Notes: generated by a model not told the origin, from the letters alone. 64,000 bases of DNA from Adiantum capillus-veneris (GCA_014529385.2 CM043947.1:121534891-121598890); one strand, 5' to 3'. Positions 36,746-49,114 are shown, numbered from the stretch's first letter. Numbers and translations are program-made.

Positions 36746-36870
36746 TGTTAATTGAGTCAACATCAATTAACAGAAGCTGCTAAAGACTGAAGCCTTATTG
36801 ATGTAAATTAAATATCAATAGGAAGAAGCAGTAAAGATTGGAGTTACACATTTTTCACGTTAAATTAGAA
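36746..36870 (+). repeat. Fragment of the 11018-type LTR
   Basis: TGTTAATTGAG, AGCTGCTAAAGACTGAAG and AGTAAAGATTGGAGTTACAC (followed by ATTTTTC) match the first ~115 bases of the LTR at 11018 in order. It is then interrupted by other sequence and a (CT)n tract. Confidence 0.65.
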
Positions 36871-36989
36871 AATGGTGGAAGCAATTCTAGGGGAAGAAAG
36901 AATGGTTGGGCAACGTATGGGAAGTTTTCCACTGGGGGTGTATTTGCCATTGGTTTCCTTAGTGGCCCTCGGAGCCAATGGGGAGTTGA

Positions 36990-37193
<204 letters not shown>

Positions 37194-38044
37194 ATTGTTG
37201 CAGATGCGCCAGATGTAGGAGGAGAGGCAGGCCTACTTAGAAAACATTGATGGCGAGTTGATCCCTTGTAATTTCTAACTAATTATATATTTCCAAGAGT
37301 CCTGCCTTGCAGGTGTTGAGGTTCAGGGAGGAGTTGTAGGTGGAGGTGGCCAATAAAGAGAGAGTTTACTTCCTATCTTTAATGAAAAACTCTAGCATCA
37401 GCGAAGCTGACATAGTCTGTACTCAACATCGTAGACCTGTCTTCTACATGTGTGTTCCTTTTGACCTCGGTGCCCATCTCGGCTTCACCATGTTTGGCTA
37501 CTCTATGAGCAGAAGCCACATGGGGCTTAAGAAAGCATGGAGGATGATGACTGGAGCAAGGCAAGAGCGCCAATTGTGGTGTAGTAGGTGAAGTCAAGGC
37601 AAATTGGTGGGTTCAAGTAGCCCCTCTCAAGTCTTGCACCACCATGCAAATGGCATGGAGATTGGAATGCGCTCTCAGTGCACCCTGCCCTGCATCTCCA
37701 TGCCAATACAACAAATCTCAACTCCTAATTCATTGTATACCCTCTCAGGACCCGCATCTCAAGGCCTTTTAGTGCTCAAAATTCCATTTCCACGAGGTGG
37801 GTTGGAGTAATGGAGAAGCTACAGAAGGAAAGAGGTCATGTCAGCAAGTATTTGCAGCCATATGGAGCCTCAATCCTCTCTTTTTAATATTTTAATATAC
37901 TATATAGATTCTCTTAGTAAATCTTATCATGTGTTATCATATGTAGCACCTACTTGTTGGCACAATTTTGGATCAATTTTTTTATGGGAATCTAGATAGA
38001 TGCGCTTGGGTTAAGAGAAGCAAAAGGGATTGGAGGGTGTCTAC
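37194..38044. other. Unassigned stretch with short frames
   Basis: Short plus-strand readings include QVLRFREELQVEVANKE (about 37310-37360 with one stop), which resembles a coiled segment. I cannot place it in a family. Nothing else was recognised. Confidence 0.4.
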
Positions 38045-38480
38045 TTTGAACAAGACTTGGGAAATTCGAGGTGAACCCAATCATTCTCTTTGAATGGATA
38101 TCTTTCTATGCTTGTCAGCAACACCCTTATGCATTTGTAGTTCGATGGATATAGCTTCTTTGATCTCAACTAACAAATCATGTAACTCCCAACTATGTTC
38201 ATCTAGAGCAAAGATCTTCCTGTGTGTCTTCAAAATTGTAGGGATTTTTAAGCTTCATTTTATTACCTCAAAAGTTGTCTTACTAGGAGAAGTATGGATA
38301 GTGTTAGTGTACACATACTCTACAAGTGATAAATATTTCTCCCATGGATTGGGTTGATCTACTTTTGTAATATAGGCTTTTAGTATATCTAGCACAATAG
38401 ATTGAACAATCTCACTCTAGCCATCCATTTGAGGGTGATAAGCCAAAGAGAAGTTTAACTTTGTACCCAAGTTTCAAAAT
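38045..38480 (-). pseudogene. Ty3/gypsy integrase fragment related to the 47-56 kb element
   Basis: The minus strand reads NLGTKLNFSLAYHPQMDG, stop, SEIVQSIVLDILKAYITKVD, then WEKYLSLVEYVYTNTIHTS and IFALDEHSWELHDLL to ENDWVHLEFPK. This aligns residue by residue with positions about 1370-1510 of the intact polyprotein at 49115, including the catalytic Glu context (SEI). Two stops and truncation at both ends mark it as a decayed relative. Confidence 0.9.
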
Positions 38481-39671
38481 AACTTCCTCCAAAAGCTACT
38501 TGTCATATACCTACTCTACTCAATGAGCACACCTACTACCTAGTTGGTCTACTCCACTTTTCATTATGTGGAATCTTTTTACAAGATGCTTTAAGTCTTC
38601 ACCCACACTTGCCGACATATGGACCAACCCCCAATCACTCGAGGAAGTAGGATGACCTTGGGGAGAGTGTGGGTGTCTCTCAGAATGCGAACTGAGGGAA
38701 TGCCGGCCGCCTTGGAAGCTACGGAGGATGCCGTGCGAGGTGTGCCCAGGACAGTCCCAATCACTGAGCCTATCCTGGACAAAAGTGGTAGGTACTCCAC
38801 TCCCTCATCAAACTAGGAAAGCAGACAGAGATGGGAAGGTATGCCTCCTCTATCAGAACATCTGAAGCTTGGTCAAAACCATGTCTCCACTGTCAAAAGT
38901 GGGCTCTAATTTCTCGGATGGTTAGGGGACTCATTACGATGACCTTCGATGCCATCTCAAAAGTCTCAACTCTATCTGATAGTAACTGCGTTCAAGGAAC
39001 TGACGTCCAAGATCTTGCCCACCTCTACCAGAAGGCGGGCCTGGAGAAGTTCACATAGCTCTTCTCTGCTAGGTCTAGTGTCGAGAATCTTGCAGATGCT
39101 GGAGGTTTCCTGGAGGTGCTCCACCTCTGTGGCGAGGCTTTCTTGCTCTGTCAGTGAAAGAGCAAGTCGAATGGTGGGCTCAGCGGGATCGGGCGAGGGG
39201 ACTTCATTGCTGAGTTCCTCTGTGGTAGAGCTTGAGCCTCCATCCGTGATTACTGCTACTATAGAGAAAAGTCGATGAGGGGGGAAGATCCCACTGGACC
39301 AAGCACGCCAAGAAAGCTAGCGTAGGCTGACAAGCAAGAAAGGCTAAGAAGAAAATGTAGGTGGGCGGGGCAAAAAAAACAGATAAAGGGATTGGGCGGC
39401 GGCGGGGGATGCTGGGCGGGCAACGGATAGGGTGGTGGGTGGGGCTAGGTAGGTAGCAGACAGGTTTTAGGGCAGCGGGAGGGACAGGCGATGGTAGCAG
39501 GAGGGCAGTGGGGTGAGGCAGTGGGCTGGGCAGAGCGCTCCAGGGCAGCCAGGCAGGAGGAAAGCAGGGGGTATGCGCGGGGTGGGAGGGGAGGGGAGCG
39601 ATGACGCGAAGGGGGGGGGATCTGTGATGGCAAGGGGGGGTGCGGGCAGTAGCAATGAGTTCGTAACTCAA
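38481..39671. other. Unassigned stretch, G-rich towards 39.3-39.65 kb
   Basis: 38600-39280 is more GC-rich than its surroundings and has medium-length frames on both strands without motifs. 39300-39660 is strongly G-rich on the plus strand, giving Pro-rich artefact frames on the other. Confidence 0.45.
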
Positions 39672-39679
39672 GGAACTCT

Positions 39680-40110
39680 ATGTATCTTGATCTACAATTG
39701 AATTTTTTCTCATTGAGACTTGCATAAAGACCCGATAGAATATCCCAAGCTTGTTCTGCAGATCTTGCTGAATGAATGTGGGGAGTAATAGTGCACTTCA
39801 CAGACAACACAATCAGTGCATGAGCCTGCACATCTTTTACATCCTAGCGAGCATGCTTAGCCGTATGCAAAACAACTCTAACATCAACAATCCTTACAGC
39901 AAGACCTACAACATCCTCCACATTGCCTGTATCCTTAGAACCAAGATGTACATCAATGCCCCACACAATGTTCCAAATGCCTTTTGACACAAGAACATGT
40001 TGCATCATATAAGCCCACATAGGGTAATTGTCCCCATCCAATATGTCCTCTGCACCAAACATCTTGAGCACATCTATGTTGTTGTGTCAGACATGGTAAT
40101 GTTGCACCCG
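39680..40110 (-). pseudogene. Ty1/copia gag fragment
   Basis: The minus-strand reading starts near 40071 with LDGDNYPMWAYMMQHVLVSK, the N-terminal 'L-GxNYxxW' signature of copia Gag (DUF4219/UBN2 type). It continues in a second frame with ALIVLSVKCTITPHIHSA and EQAWDILSGLYAS. The order gag, PBS (40443), LTR (40456) fits the 5' end of a minus-strand copia element of the same LTR family as at 19211. Coding stops being recognisable near 39680, where unrelated G-rich sequence begins. Confidence 0.85.
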
Positions 40111-40442
40111 ATGTGAAAACTACCCAAAAACAGGAGAAACCAAGCGGGAACAACATGTGCTATATAGCACAAACCCTAGAATAACGTAAGGGACCTGTTA
40201 TGCGAAAAATGACACTAACAAAATTTTTGCACAAAATGATGAAATAGCCTACACAATACTGCTTGTAGTGGAAATGGAGGCCGAAATGAGCCCAAATCAT
40301 AAATCTAAGCAGATTAAGCTCTACGAGCTTTTGCAAAATATTTGTCAACCTGCGAACGCTATCCAAAGCTCACATAAATTGGAGAAAGTGAGCAGGCGTG
40401 TGCTGGAACTACTAGCAACTAAGCTCGAGAGGACGCAACTTT

Positions 40443-40453
40443 CTCTGATACCA
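40443..40453 (-). promoter_or_regulatory. Copia primer-binding site (initiator tRNA-Met)
   Basis: The plus strand shows CTCTGATACCA, the complement of TGGTATCAGAG, two bases from the LTR boundary at 40456. This fixes the orientation of the gag fragment as minus. Confidence 0.85.
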
Positions 40454-40455
40454 AT

Positions 40456-40680
40456 TGTTGGAACTAGGGTTGCAAGAAAACACACAAATCTTGGAGAAGA
40501 TGAAGGAAGCTTAAGGCACACAATAGAGAGTGTATTACTTAGTGTGAAATGGAAAGATAAGTTATCCTTAGAGTGATGGGCATATATACAATGCACAGGA
40601 GAAAAATCCTCCTAGTGAGGGAAAATGGCCCCGACAGTCCTAAGTGTGTTCATACACATCACTACGACATGTATATGGTA
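40456..40680 (-). repeat. Copia 5' LTR, truncated
   Basis: It starts (plus view) TGTTGGAACTAGGG and follows the LTRs at 19211 and 17072 up to CATGTATATGGTA. There it breaks off into inverted copia sequence. Confidence 0.85.
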
Positions 40681-40935
40681 CACGATCAGCTTGGCTTATG
40701 TGTCAACACAGGAGAACCTTGCAGATCTTTTCACAAAGCCATTTTCTCGTGAGAATTTTGAAGCTTTCTGCAAAGCTTCGGGTTTACTCCCCTTTGTGGA
40801 CTGACCATTTCCTTAGGACATGGCACTTCCCTATACTCTAGGTACCAGCTCTCGCTCACCGCATCATTCCCAATGGGGATTTGTTACCATACATGTGGTA
40901 GTGATGTGTGTGAACACACTTACGACCATCGGGGA
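40681..40935 (+). pseudogene. Inverted copia RNase H tail plus start of 3' LTR
   Basis: On the plus strand 40685-40804 reads ISLAYVSTQENLADLFTKPF, then SRENFEAFCKASGLLPFVD and a stop. This is the same C-terminus that ends copy 2 at 19513, in opposite orientation. After the stop the LTR begins (GGACATGGCACTTCCC, ACCAGCTCTCGC, TGTTACCATACATGTGGTA) and runs to about 40935. The 3' end of one element is therefore joined head-to-head with the 5' LTR of another. Confidence 0.85.
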
Positions 40936-42198
40936 AATGTTTTCCTCACTATTCATTGAGTGGTAATTTGATGCTGAGTTTCGCCCTTTGATTGTTAGTC
41001 TATGGTATTTGATACGTGAGCTTTGCCCTTTGATAGCTATTCATTACATCATTTAGAGCAATACTTGACTGAGGTTTTTCCCTTTGAACAATGTAAAAGG
41101 TGATTGCTTTTCATTGTTGTCATGATCTTTTTGTCTTTGTTAGAGGACCCGCTATCAAAGATCTCTTTCAGTTTCATAGATATTTGGAAATGTGGATTGC
41201 ACTTACCTTTTTGGTTTTCTCTTTTCAGGATATTATGATGAGCAGTGGAAAGTTTCCTCTGAGTGCTTTGCTTGATCCAATATATATCGTGTAGAGATCT
41301 ACGTTGACTTTACACAAATTTTGAAGATTAGTAGTTTTTTCTATTTTTCGTAACTGAGGACAGTTGCTTCCCTATTGGGGATGATTTTTGTCATTTACTA
41401 CTTTTGGGCATTGTATCAATTTTGCTTATGTTTTATTCTCAAATACTATTGAAAAGAAGTAATGTAAATAGAACTCTCCTTTACTTACTATTCTTAGAGA
41501 TTAAGTGAAAAGCAACCACTTCAATTTTTGGATGGATGCATGATGACCTAATGTTTTACCCCCCTTTCGATGCCAACGGAGCCATCAAAATCTCCATCAG
41601 AGAAAATCTACAAAAAATACACTTTTGCCCTCTTTTATGCTAATTTTCTCTCTTAATCATGGCACTCTCTTGAGTGCGTAGCTCTTGTTCTCTTATCTTT
41701 CATATATTTATACTATTGTAATTCATTCTCTATGAGATGAATAAGGAGACATAAGGCAAATACTCAATTTCTTGATTGAGAGGTATGGTTGGTACCTAGT
41801 ATGGTGTCTTGTGTTTTGATTCTTGTTTATGTTGCTCTCTTTATATGTTTTGATTATTCAATCAATCATTTTTGCTAAATTTGTTTTGATTTGATTAATC
41901 AAATTTGTGTTGAAAGTGTTGGGAAGATTTTAGGAATCCAACAAGTACCTTCACACACTCACAACCAACACAACATCCTGTAGCAACAAGACCCTCCTAC
42001 CTTGCATAGTCACACACTATCACTATCGCCATCGCTATTAGTATAGCCATGGGTTTTATCGTTGGTCTACTAAAAGTCTATTTTATCTTTGTAGTGCTAA
42101 AGTCTATTTATATTTGGTCTACTAAAGTCTATTCATGAGAATACATGAATATAGACCATAGCTATAGGTTTAGTAAGCAATCTCACTTTATACATGTG
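40936..42198. other. Non-coding stretch
   Basis: A/T-rich. A short phrase (GAGTTTCGCCCTTTGAT / GAGCTTTGCCCTTTGATA / GAGGTTTTTCCCTTTGAA) recurs three times between 40976 and 41091. No gene was recognised. Confidence 0.5.
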
Positions 42199-42345
42199 AA
42201 GAAAACCATCAATGCATATCATGTGGCTAATCTCTTTATCTCTCAAATATCTCACGTGTTATGGCTTACCTACAAGCATAGTGTCAGATAGATATTCTAG
42301 AAGGGGGATGTTTTTTGGTGAGCATTTTTTGATGAGTCCCTTTTT
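42199..42345 (+). pseudogene. Ty3/gypsy integrase core fragment
   Basis: KKTINAYHVANLFISQI, then in another frame YGLPTSIVSDRYSRR, match KKTIKAHQMATLFISQI and HGLPMSIVSDRDPR of the intact element (residues about 1325-1355), including the second catalytic Asp context. It is truncated by sequence leading into (CT)n. Confidence 0.85.
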
Positions 42346-42400
42346 GAAATCTGGTGAAAAGATTCTAATAAAGATTATCCTCTTTAGATTCCAAAAAAGA

Positions 42401-42403
<3 letters not shown>

Positions 42404-42476
<73 letters not shown>

Positions 42477-42484
42477 CCCCCCCC
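42404..42484. repeat. (CT)n followed by C11
   Basis: About 70 bases of CT run into 11 consecutive C at 42474-42484. Confidence 0.95.
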
Positions 42485-42970
42485 TTTCCCTTTCCCTCTC
42501 TCTTTGTCTCTATGACACCACTACACCCAAGTTAAAAATACATATTCTATTAAGTAATTTGAGTTACATATAGAGACTCATGTGGGGACCACATGCACTT
42601 TCATGTACATGCAAGGCCATAACAATTGATCCTTTATAGACACAACACACATACAACGCACTAATACACAACCGTAGGTATTATCTTGGTTAGGAGCGGT
42701 TGGCTAGGAGCGGAGGAAGTTGCAACAACTTCGGGTGTCACAACCATTAGCCTTGCATACTCTTTCTCAAGGAGGTTACAAAGCACAACTTCATTGATTT
42801 TGATTATGTTGTAAGCAAAACACTGTAAACTAGCGTGTCTATCTCCTTTATTTGTATATTTATCTCTCTCTCTCTCTCTAACTCCTTTCATTCCCTATAG
42901 CTTATCTCTTTATCTCTCTAAAATCTCTATCTAGATTATCTCTTTATCCCTCTAAAATCTCTCTATGTGC

Positions 42971-43002
<32 letters not shown>

Positions 43003-43189
43003 CATAGAATGGTGTCTAAATACTTGGTGTCCATGGGCACCAAGTATGATGCTATGGATGGTACCATAGCTGGGCTTTTAAGTCAATAATTTTTAAAAGA
43101 ATATAGGTAAGATAACTGACTTCACGACTCCACTACTCGGATTGAAAGACATGGAGCGGTTAGCACGCGTGGACATCTCCCTCTCTCTC

Positions 43190-43227
<38 letters not shown>
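42485..43227. other. Non-coding flank with hairpin and microsatellites
   Basis: A (GT)n tract lies at about 42970-42998 and a (CT)n tract at 43181-43225. ATACTTGGTG (43020-43029) and CACCAAGTAT (43038-43047) form a perfect 10-bp hairpin with an 8-base loop. CTCTAAAATCTCTCTATGTG at about 42951 recurs in the same orientation at about 63580. Confidence 0.6.
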
Positions 43228-43293
43228 ATGGCCTCCAATGACCATCTCCATCTCTCTCTCTCTCTCCTACTCTCCTACTCTCCTGTTCAGAAT

Positions 43294-46200
43294 ATGGATG
43301 ATGGAGACTCCCTTCCTCTCGCTTTGGTTCCAGCTCATACCTCCTCACAAGCAGCAATGGAGCTTCTTGAACTCAACAATGCAGCACAAATGGATTTCAG
43401 TTCACTCTTACAATCAGGAACTTTTGTACAACTTCATTCATTTCAAACTACTGCAGACTGTTCCAGGATGGTGGACGATGGATTTTATGATGAGGCACAT
43501 GGAATAGAAACCATTCATACGCAGGTGCACTCCAAGAGAAAGGCTTGTCTAAATGAGGATCAAATTATTGCAGTGAGGAATTATGAAGCACAGGCTAAAC
43601 GTGAGTACAGAAAGCGATGTCATGCAAGAAAGAAAGTACAGCCAAGCATTAACATTGGAGCGGAAGATTGTCATAGGGAGGACGTCGATGTACACACAAA
43701 GGAATACAAGAAGCAACATACTATTTAGAATATTGTTCAGCACATTGTGAGACAGTTGCATAGTTACGGGAAAGAAGATAAGAATGCAATTCTGCAAGGT
43801 GTTTTCAATGATGATAGAATCTTGCCATTCTGAGAAGATTTGTATCTTCCTACAAATGGCCATATTTCTGCACTCAAGGTCTCCTTACAGGAATTAAAGA
43901 TTCCAAAATTACCTGAGGAGATGTTTTTAAAATGAAGCACATTCAGCATGCTGGTGAATGGATTGTTGCATGATAATGGGAGCCAAGGTAGAGGTGTTAC
44001 TCTACATAAAGTGGCAAAGTTATTAAATGTTCATCCAAGGAATTTATATTCATCTTTGGGTAGACTTGACAGCGATCCTATGTCAAGTACGCTGAGGTTC
44101 AACTTATGCAAAAGGAAGTCTGGAAATGCTGGGTCCTTATCGGAGGAATTGAAGCAGACAATTATTACATTTTGGATAGAGCACAGTAGGGTGTCTCCAA
44201 ACAAGAAAGATATTTGTCAGAAACGATTGGGTAGAAAACATTATCAAGAGCATCCCATACACTTACTTGATGAATCTCAGGTAAACATGTCTCATTCTTA
44301 TAATGAATAACTCTCAAGTGAAACATCTCACTCTTGTGAATAGCTACCCATTGGGTGTTATGGAGTTGTGTACATCCTACTATATGTGATATGTAGCCAA
44401 GTAATGTGTCAAGATAGTCCATTGTCTCTACCTACGCTATTATGTGTGCTATATTGCACAAGTGTAGCCCAATGTCCCTGTCTATGCTATAAGTGTGCCA
44501 TGTAAAAGGACTCTATTGTAGTAAGATAGCAACATGTGTGCTATACAGTAAAAGTGTGTGTAAGAATAGCACAATGTTCTTGTCTATGATATGATGTGTG
44601 GTATGTGAAAGAGCTATATTACATATTGAGAGCACTATGTGTGCCATATAGCGTTAGCGTGTGTAATAAGAGGCCAATGTCCCTATCTATGCTATTATGT
44701 CATAGTATTTCTTGCAGTATGAGTGCTATATAGCATAACTATGTGTAATAATAGCCCGATGGTCCTGTCTATGCTGTTATGTGTGCCATGTAGCAGGACT
44801 CTATCAGAGTATGACAACATCATGTATGCTATAAAGCAGACATGTGTGTATAATAGCACAATATACCTATCTATGGTATTATGTGCGCTATCAGATTTTA
44901 TAATATTATGAGAGCACTATGTGTGCTACATAGCAGATGTTAGTGGAATAGTAGCATGGTATCCATGTCTATGCTATTATGTGTGCTATGCAGAGTGTGA
45001 TATGTGTAATAATAGCACAATATCCATGTCTATGCTCTTTTGTGTGTTATGTAGAAGAACTGTGTTATAATATGAGAGCACTATGCATGCTATATAGTAG
45101 ACGTGTGTGATGTGTGTGTAATAACAGCTAAAAATCCCTATCTATGCTATTATGTGTTATATAATAAAATTGAGCATGTAATGAAAGCTGAGTTATCTAT
45201 CTATGCTATTATCTGTGCTATGTAGCATAGATATATATATTTAAACCAATGCATCTATAGCTATGCTATTATGTGTGATATATAGCAAAATGTAATTCTA
45301 ATGCATTTTTTTTTCAAGTAGACAGAGTATTTCTTGAAGTTTAAAGATAGCCACCCACATGTGACAATTGGGCAAAGGTCCTTTGAGAAGCTGAAGCCTT
45401 GGTTCGTGTGAAAGTTGAAAGATCGAAATACTTGCTATTGTGTTTATCATATCAAACTGATGTATCTCAAAGATGCGTTTAATGTTATGCGCTCATCTGC
45501 TTTTGGTTTTCATGGGAGGTCATGTACATGTAAATGCAATGTTTGCAAATCAGATGGGGTGAATGCAGAATGTCTTGCTGTTGAGAACTCGTTTTCAGGG
45601 ATCACGAAGTTGTGGGAATCATGCGTATGTACAAAGTCTGAGGGGGATATGTTTCATAAACACACCTACTTGATGGGCCAATGCAAAAACTGTGGTGTGG
45701 ATAAGCTCAGCCTTTGTCCACGAGAACTTGCAGAGATGACAAAGACAGTTCCACTACAAGTCTTCGAGGACATTAAAGTTCAAACTAAGCATGGTCTAAG
45801 TAAGAGAAAGATGTTGTCACTGAAACAGGTGGCTTTAAGTGAGCTGACAGGGAGGATAAAAGACGACATCAGAATCTTCATCAAGCACAATTTCACTTAC
45901 AGATGGCAGGCACATCAATATAGAGAATTTTTGAAGGTGTTTCCTTCAGATACCATTATATCTGTAGTAGGCTTTGCTGAAAATTACTCGTTCAAGAGCA
46001 AAATGAAGTACAATCCATGCATTGGCATACAGGTCAATGCACCATCCTTGTTCACATAACGTACATGCGTGACAACGAAGATGACAGTATTATCAAGCAT
46101 ATGCATTTCTACATCTCAAATGATAGGCAACATGATATGCTATTTGTCAAGCATTGTTTTCTTCTTTGTGATCAGTGGCTTAAAGACCAGGGGATGAATT

Positions 46201-47105
46201 TCAAGAAGCACTGGGTGTGGTCAGATGGTGCAACCTCGCATTCAAGGCTGCAAGGCCATTTTACTTTGTTGTTAGATATTACCAACTAACAGGTACAGAG
46301 ATGACATGGAATTTTTTTGGCTGTGGCCATGGCAAGGGGGAGCATGATGGCGCTGGTGCTGTGATAAAGAGAGCCCTTACACATGAACAACTCAAGAGTA
46401 ATGGAGTTGTTCTTAGGCAAAGCTGCAGATGTGGTTGCATTTTTGACGAGAACAATGTCCAATGTTGCATGTAGCTCTTATGCACAATCCACTAAAGCAG
46501 GTCCTACTATAAACAGGAAATTTTCGCTAGTAAAAGAGACAAAAGTGGACATGTCTAATCTATGGGGTTGTGAGAGAGTACCAGGATCTCGATCACTCCA
46601 TTGCATTTCAGGCTTTTGTCGTCATGATCCTACTCAATTAAGGACCAGGCGGCTTTCTTGTTTTTGTGATGCTTGCATGAAGGGCCATTGGAGGACTTGT
46701 TCCATCAAATCATATGCAGGCAAGTGGACACATAAGGCATTGAAACCACTCTCTGAGGTAGCAAAAGAGATTGAGGTACCAGAAGATGAAGCTGCAATGT
46801 TTGAGGGATCCCAGGATATGCTGAGTGAGTATCTCATTGAAGGTGAAAACTTTGCAGTCAATGCAGATGCTAGCAATGCAGAAGGTGTAGAGTTATTTCT
46901 TTTGAGATGTACAAAGAGAAAATGGATGACAGATTGCATCTTAAGAGATAAGTGGAAAAACAAATGTGATAAAAACACTTATGTTGTCACAGGGTGTTAT
47001 TATCAACAACAAGAGGGGGACCCAAATCACTACACTCTACTTGATGATAGGGGAGTTACTAACCTGTACTCTCACCTTGTTCGGGCAATCAAGTTTGACA
47101 TACCT
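43294..47105 (+). pseudogene. DDE-type transposase-like gene, interrupted by retroelement
   Basis: From ATG 43294: a Gln/Ser-rich acidic start, a basic block (KRKACLNEDQIIAVRNYEAQ, REYRKRCHARKK), and a helix-turn-helix-like stretch (GVTLHKVAKLLNVHPRNLY, about 43990-44050). An intron-like segment lies at 44281-45321 (CAG|GTAAAC ... TTTCAAGTAG|). The core follows: YHIKLMYLKDAFNVM, Cys pairs (CTCKCNVCKSDG; GQCKNCGVD), FAENYSF (45975), WSDGATS (46217), WNFFGCGHGKGEHDGAGAV (46307) and a C-terminal Cys cluster (CFCDACMKGHW). FAENYSF, SDGA and GHGKG in this order mark a DDE-like transposase family also common in animals; I cannot name the superfamily. There are stops near 43726, 43831, 43933 and 45409 and one-base frameshifts near 46050, 46236 and 46422. 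The gene is cut at 47105 by the LTR element and resumes at 56013. Confidence 0.75.
44281..45321 (+). repeat. Intron filled with degenerate CTATGCTATTATGTGTGCTAT repeats
   Basis: About eleven imperfect copies of CTATGCTATTATGTGTGCTA, each followed by TGTAGCA- or ATAGCA-type sequence, occur at roughly 50-110-bp spacing between 44430 and 45290. Many contain the near-palindrome TGCTATATAGCA. The block is bounded by consensus donor and acceptor sites. Its first ~500 bp are copied at 56357-56884. Confidence 0.8.
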
Positions 47106-48697
47106 TGTCATAATAATCAATATCTAATTCTCCTAAATGATTTTCTCATATTAAACTGATCATTTAATGTGGGGAAGTGCCAAGGGAGAAAAAGCTAGAA
47201 TATTGGTTAAGTTAGCAGACCGGCCACAGTAGGGATCCAAAGGAGGGAAAATAGGGATCCAAAGGGGGGGCCATCTGCAAAAGAGCCATGTGAAACAACG
47301 GGCTAAAAAGACCCTAAGGTTCAGCCCATTAAGACTTCCAAAATGCTAAGGTTCCAAAATTCAAAGGTTGTGTCCAAAGGTCAACCTTAGGGAAAATTGG
47401 ATGCTTAGTGTGGTGCCCAAAAAGTCTTTCTGCATCCCTACATGGGAGGGGGCAAGCCCCAAAGCTAGGGGATGAGAGAGAAAACCACACACACACACAC
47501 AGGCTCCCTTTACACAAAGGGAATGAGGGACACATGTCAGCTCCCTAGGCCAGATGCCCACAAGGTGTGCCCAATTCCTATTGGAAGACCCTTGAAGTGG
47601 ACCAATGAGAATTAAGCTAGAGTAAATCTAGTTTAATTAATTTAAAAACATTTAATAAAAGAAACCAATAAGAATTAAGTGTCCTAGAAGACTATTGGGC
47701 AGTCTCCCAAGGGGTCCAATGAGCATTCAGAAGCCCCATGGCTTGCCTGATTCCTATTGGCCAGGAGGCAAAGGGGTCCAATGAGAGTTTAGTTTAATTA
47801 TTTAATTATCTAAAGCTCTCACAAAAGGGGAAAGGGGGACACATGTCAGAAGGCTATCACTTATGCTGCTTAATTCCTATTGGCTTGACCTGGGGAGGTC
47901 CAATGAGGCAAAAGCCAGCCTAACTTAGCAGCTAGGGCTCGCCCAAGAGAGAGAGGGGGCTGATTTTTGCTTGGCATACACACACACACTCTCACACTTG
48001 ACCATGTGTGAAGGAAAAACACTCTATCTCCTCCCAAGCTTTAATGGAGAGCTCATCACCTACTCCAAGCTTGTGAGATAGAAGCCTACATCAACACTCT
48101 CTTGGCATGTGGATGCAAATCCAACCAAGAGCCAAGCTTCAATGCATGCTCATCTTCTCTACCAAGCTAATTACTAAGCTAAGCTATGCTAATATGAGTG
48201 ATTATGTGAGGAGATGTACTTCTTTCTCGTAAGATACTTCTTTTTTCCTCTCAATCTACTCTCATACCCTGCTAGCTCTCACCATCTTCGAAGGTGTGTG
48301 AGGTCTTGGGTCTGAGAACGGGGATAATTCAAGTTGTGTTTGATTAAGTGTTTTGCTTGGTGTATGAAGCTTCCATCTTCATTGCACTAGCTAGTCTTGA
48401 AGGAACACAAAGAATTGTATTGTACAATGTCTCTCTTGATGGGAGAAACCATAATACAAAGCCTTTTGGAGGGGGGACCGGCTCCATGCAAATCCGGTCC
48501 TCAACTGTTGTCAATAGTTTAATTGCTCTCTCTTTTGAAAGTATTGTCGATGCTATCTAACTAGGTGTTATGCTTTTTGTTGCTCTCTCCACCCAAGCAC
48601 TCTTGTAATTATCATTAGGAATCTATTCTAATGAAATGCCCACTATGTTCATGCTAATTTCCGCTACAAATAAGATTTTAGGCCATTAAATGTTACA
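47106..48697 (+). repeat. 5' LTR (1592 bp) with paired CCAAT boxes
   Basis: Begins TGTCATAATAATC and ends AAATGTTACA, followed by T and the PBS. Between 47578 and 47910 four CTATTGG / CCAAT pairs occur (about 47578/47602, 47692/47716, 47754/47778, 47878/47900), with 22-24 bp between the start of each pair's two motifs. CACATGTCAG occurs twice. This is a plausible promoter/enhancer region (U3), but no transcription start is marked by sequence alone. Confidence 0.95.
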
Positions 48698-48698
48698 T

Positions 48699-48710
48699 TG
48701 GTATCAGAGC
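48699..48710 (+). promoter_or_regulatory. Primer-binding site TGGTATCAGAGC (tRNA-iMet)
   Basis: The exact 12-base plant initiator-methionine tRNA complement lies one base after the 5' LTR end. Confidence 0.95.
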
Positions 48711-49114
48711 TCAAGGTTTCTCTTTTCTTGCTCCAGAAGGGAGGTCCTCAAGCTAGCTACAAATGGTTGGTATTATTAATTGCCTGTGAGTAAGTAGAAT
48801 AGGGATTTTTCAGCCTTGCAGTGCGCCTGCCTTTGTGCAGTTAACGGGGCATCACCGTCGAGAGCTATGGTCTTAATAGTGGAGTCCTACGGGGCTTGCC
48901 TACGGCTTAACCACTATTGAGCTATTAGAAGCTTGACAGGAGCCGGTGCTGTTTTGGTGTCGAAAGACCCTCTCTTCTATTCCTTGCAATTAATGGTATT
49001 CGAGCCGCGGGTACAGTAGCTTGAGTGCTTTTTCTAAAGGGGTAAAGAGGAGTAGCAACTAGGGCTTGAAGTGCCAAAGTACACCTAAAAAGTTTACACC
49101 TAAAAATTGTTAGA

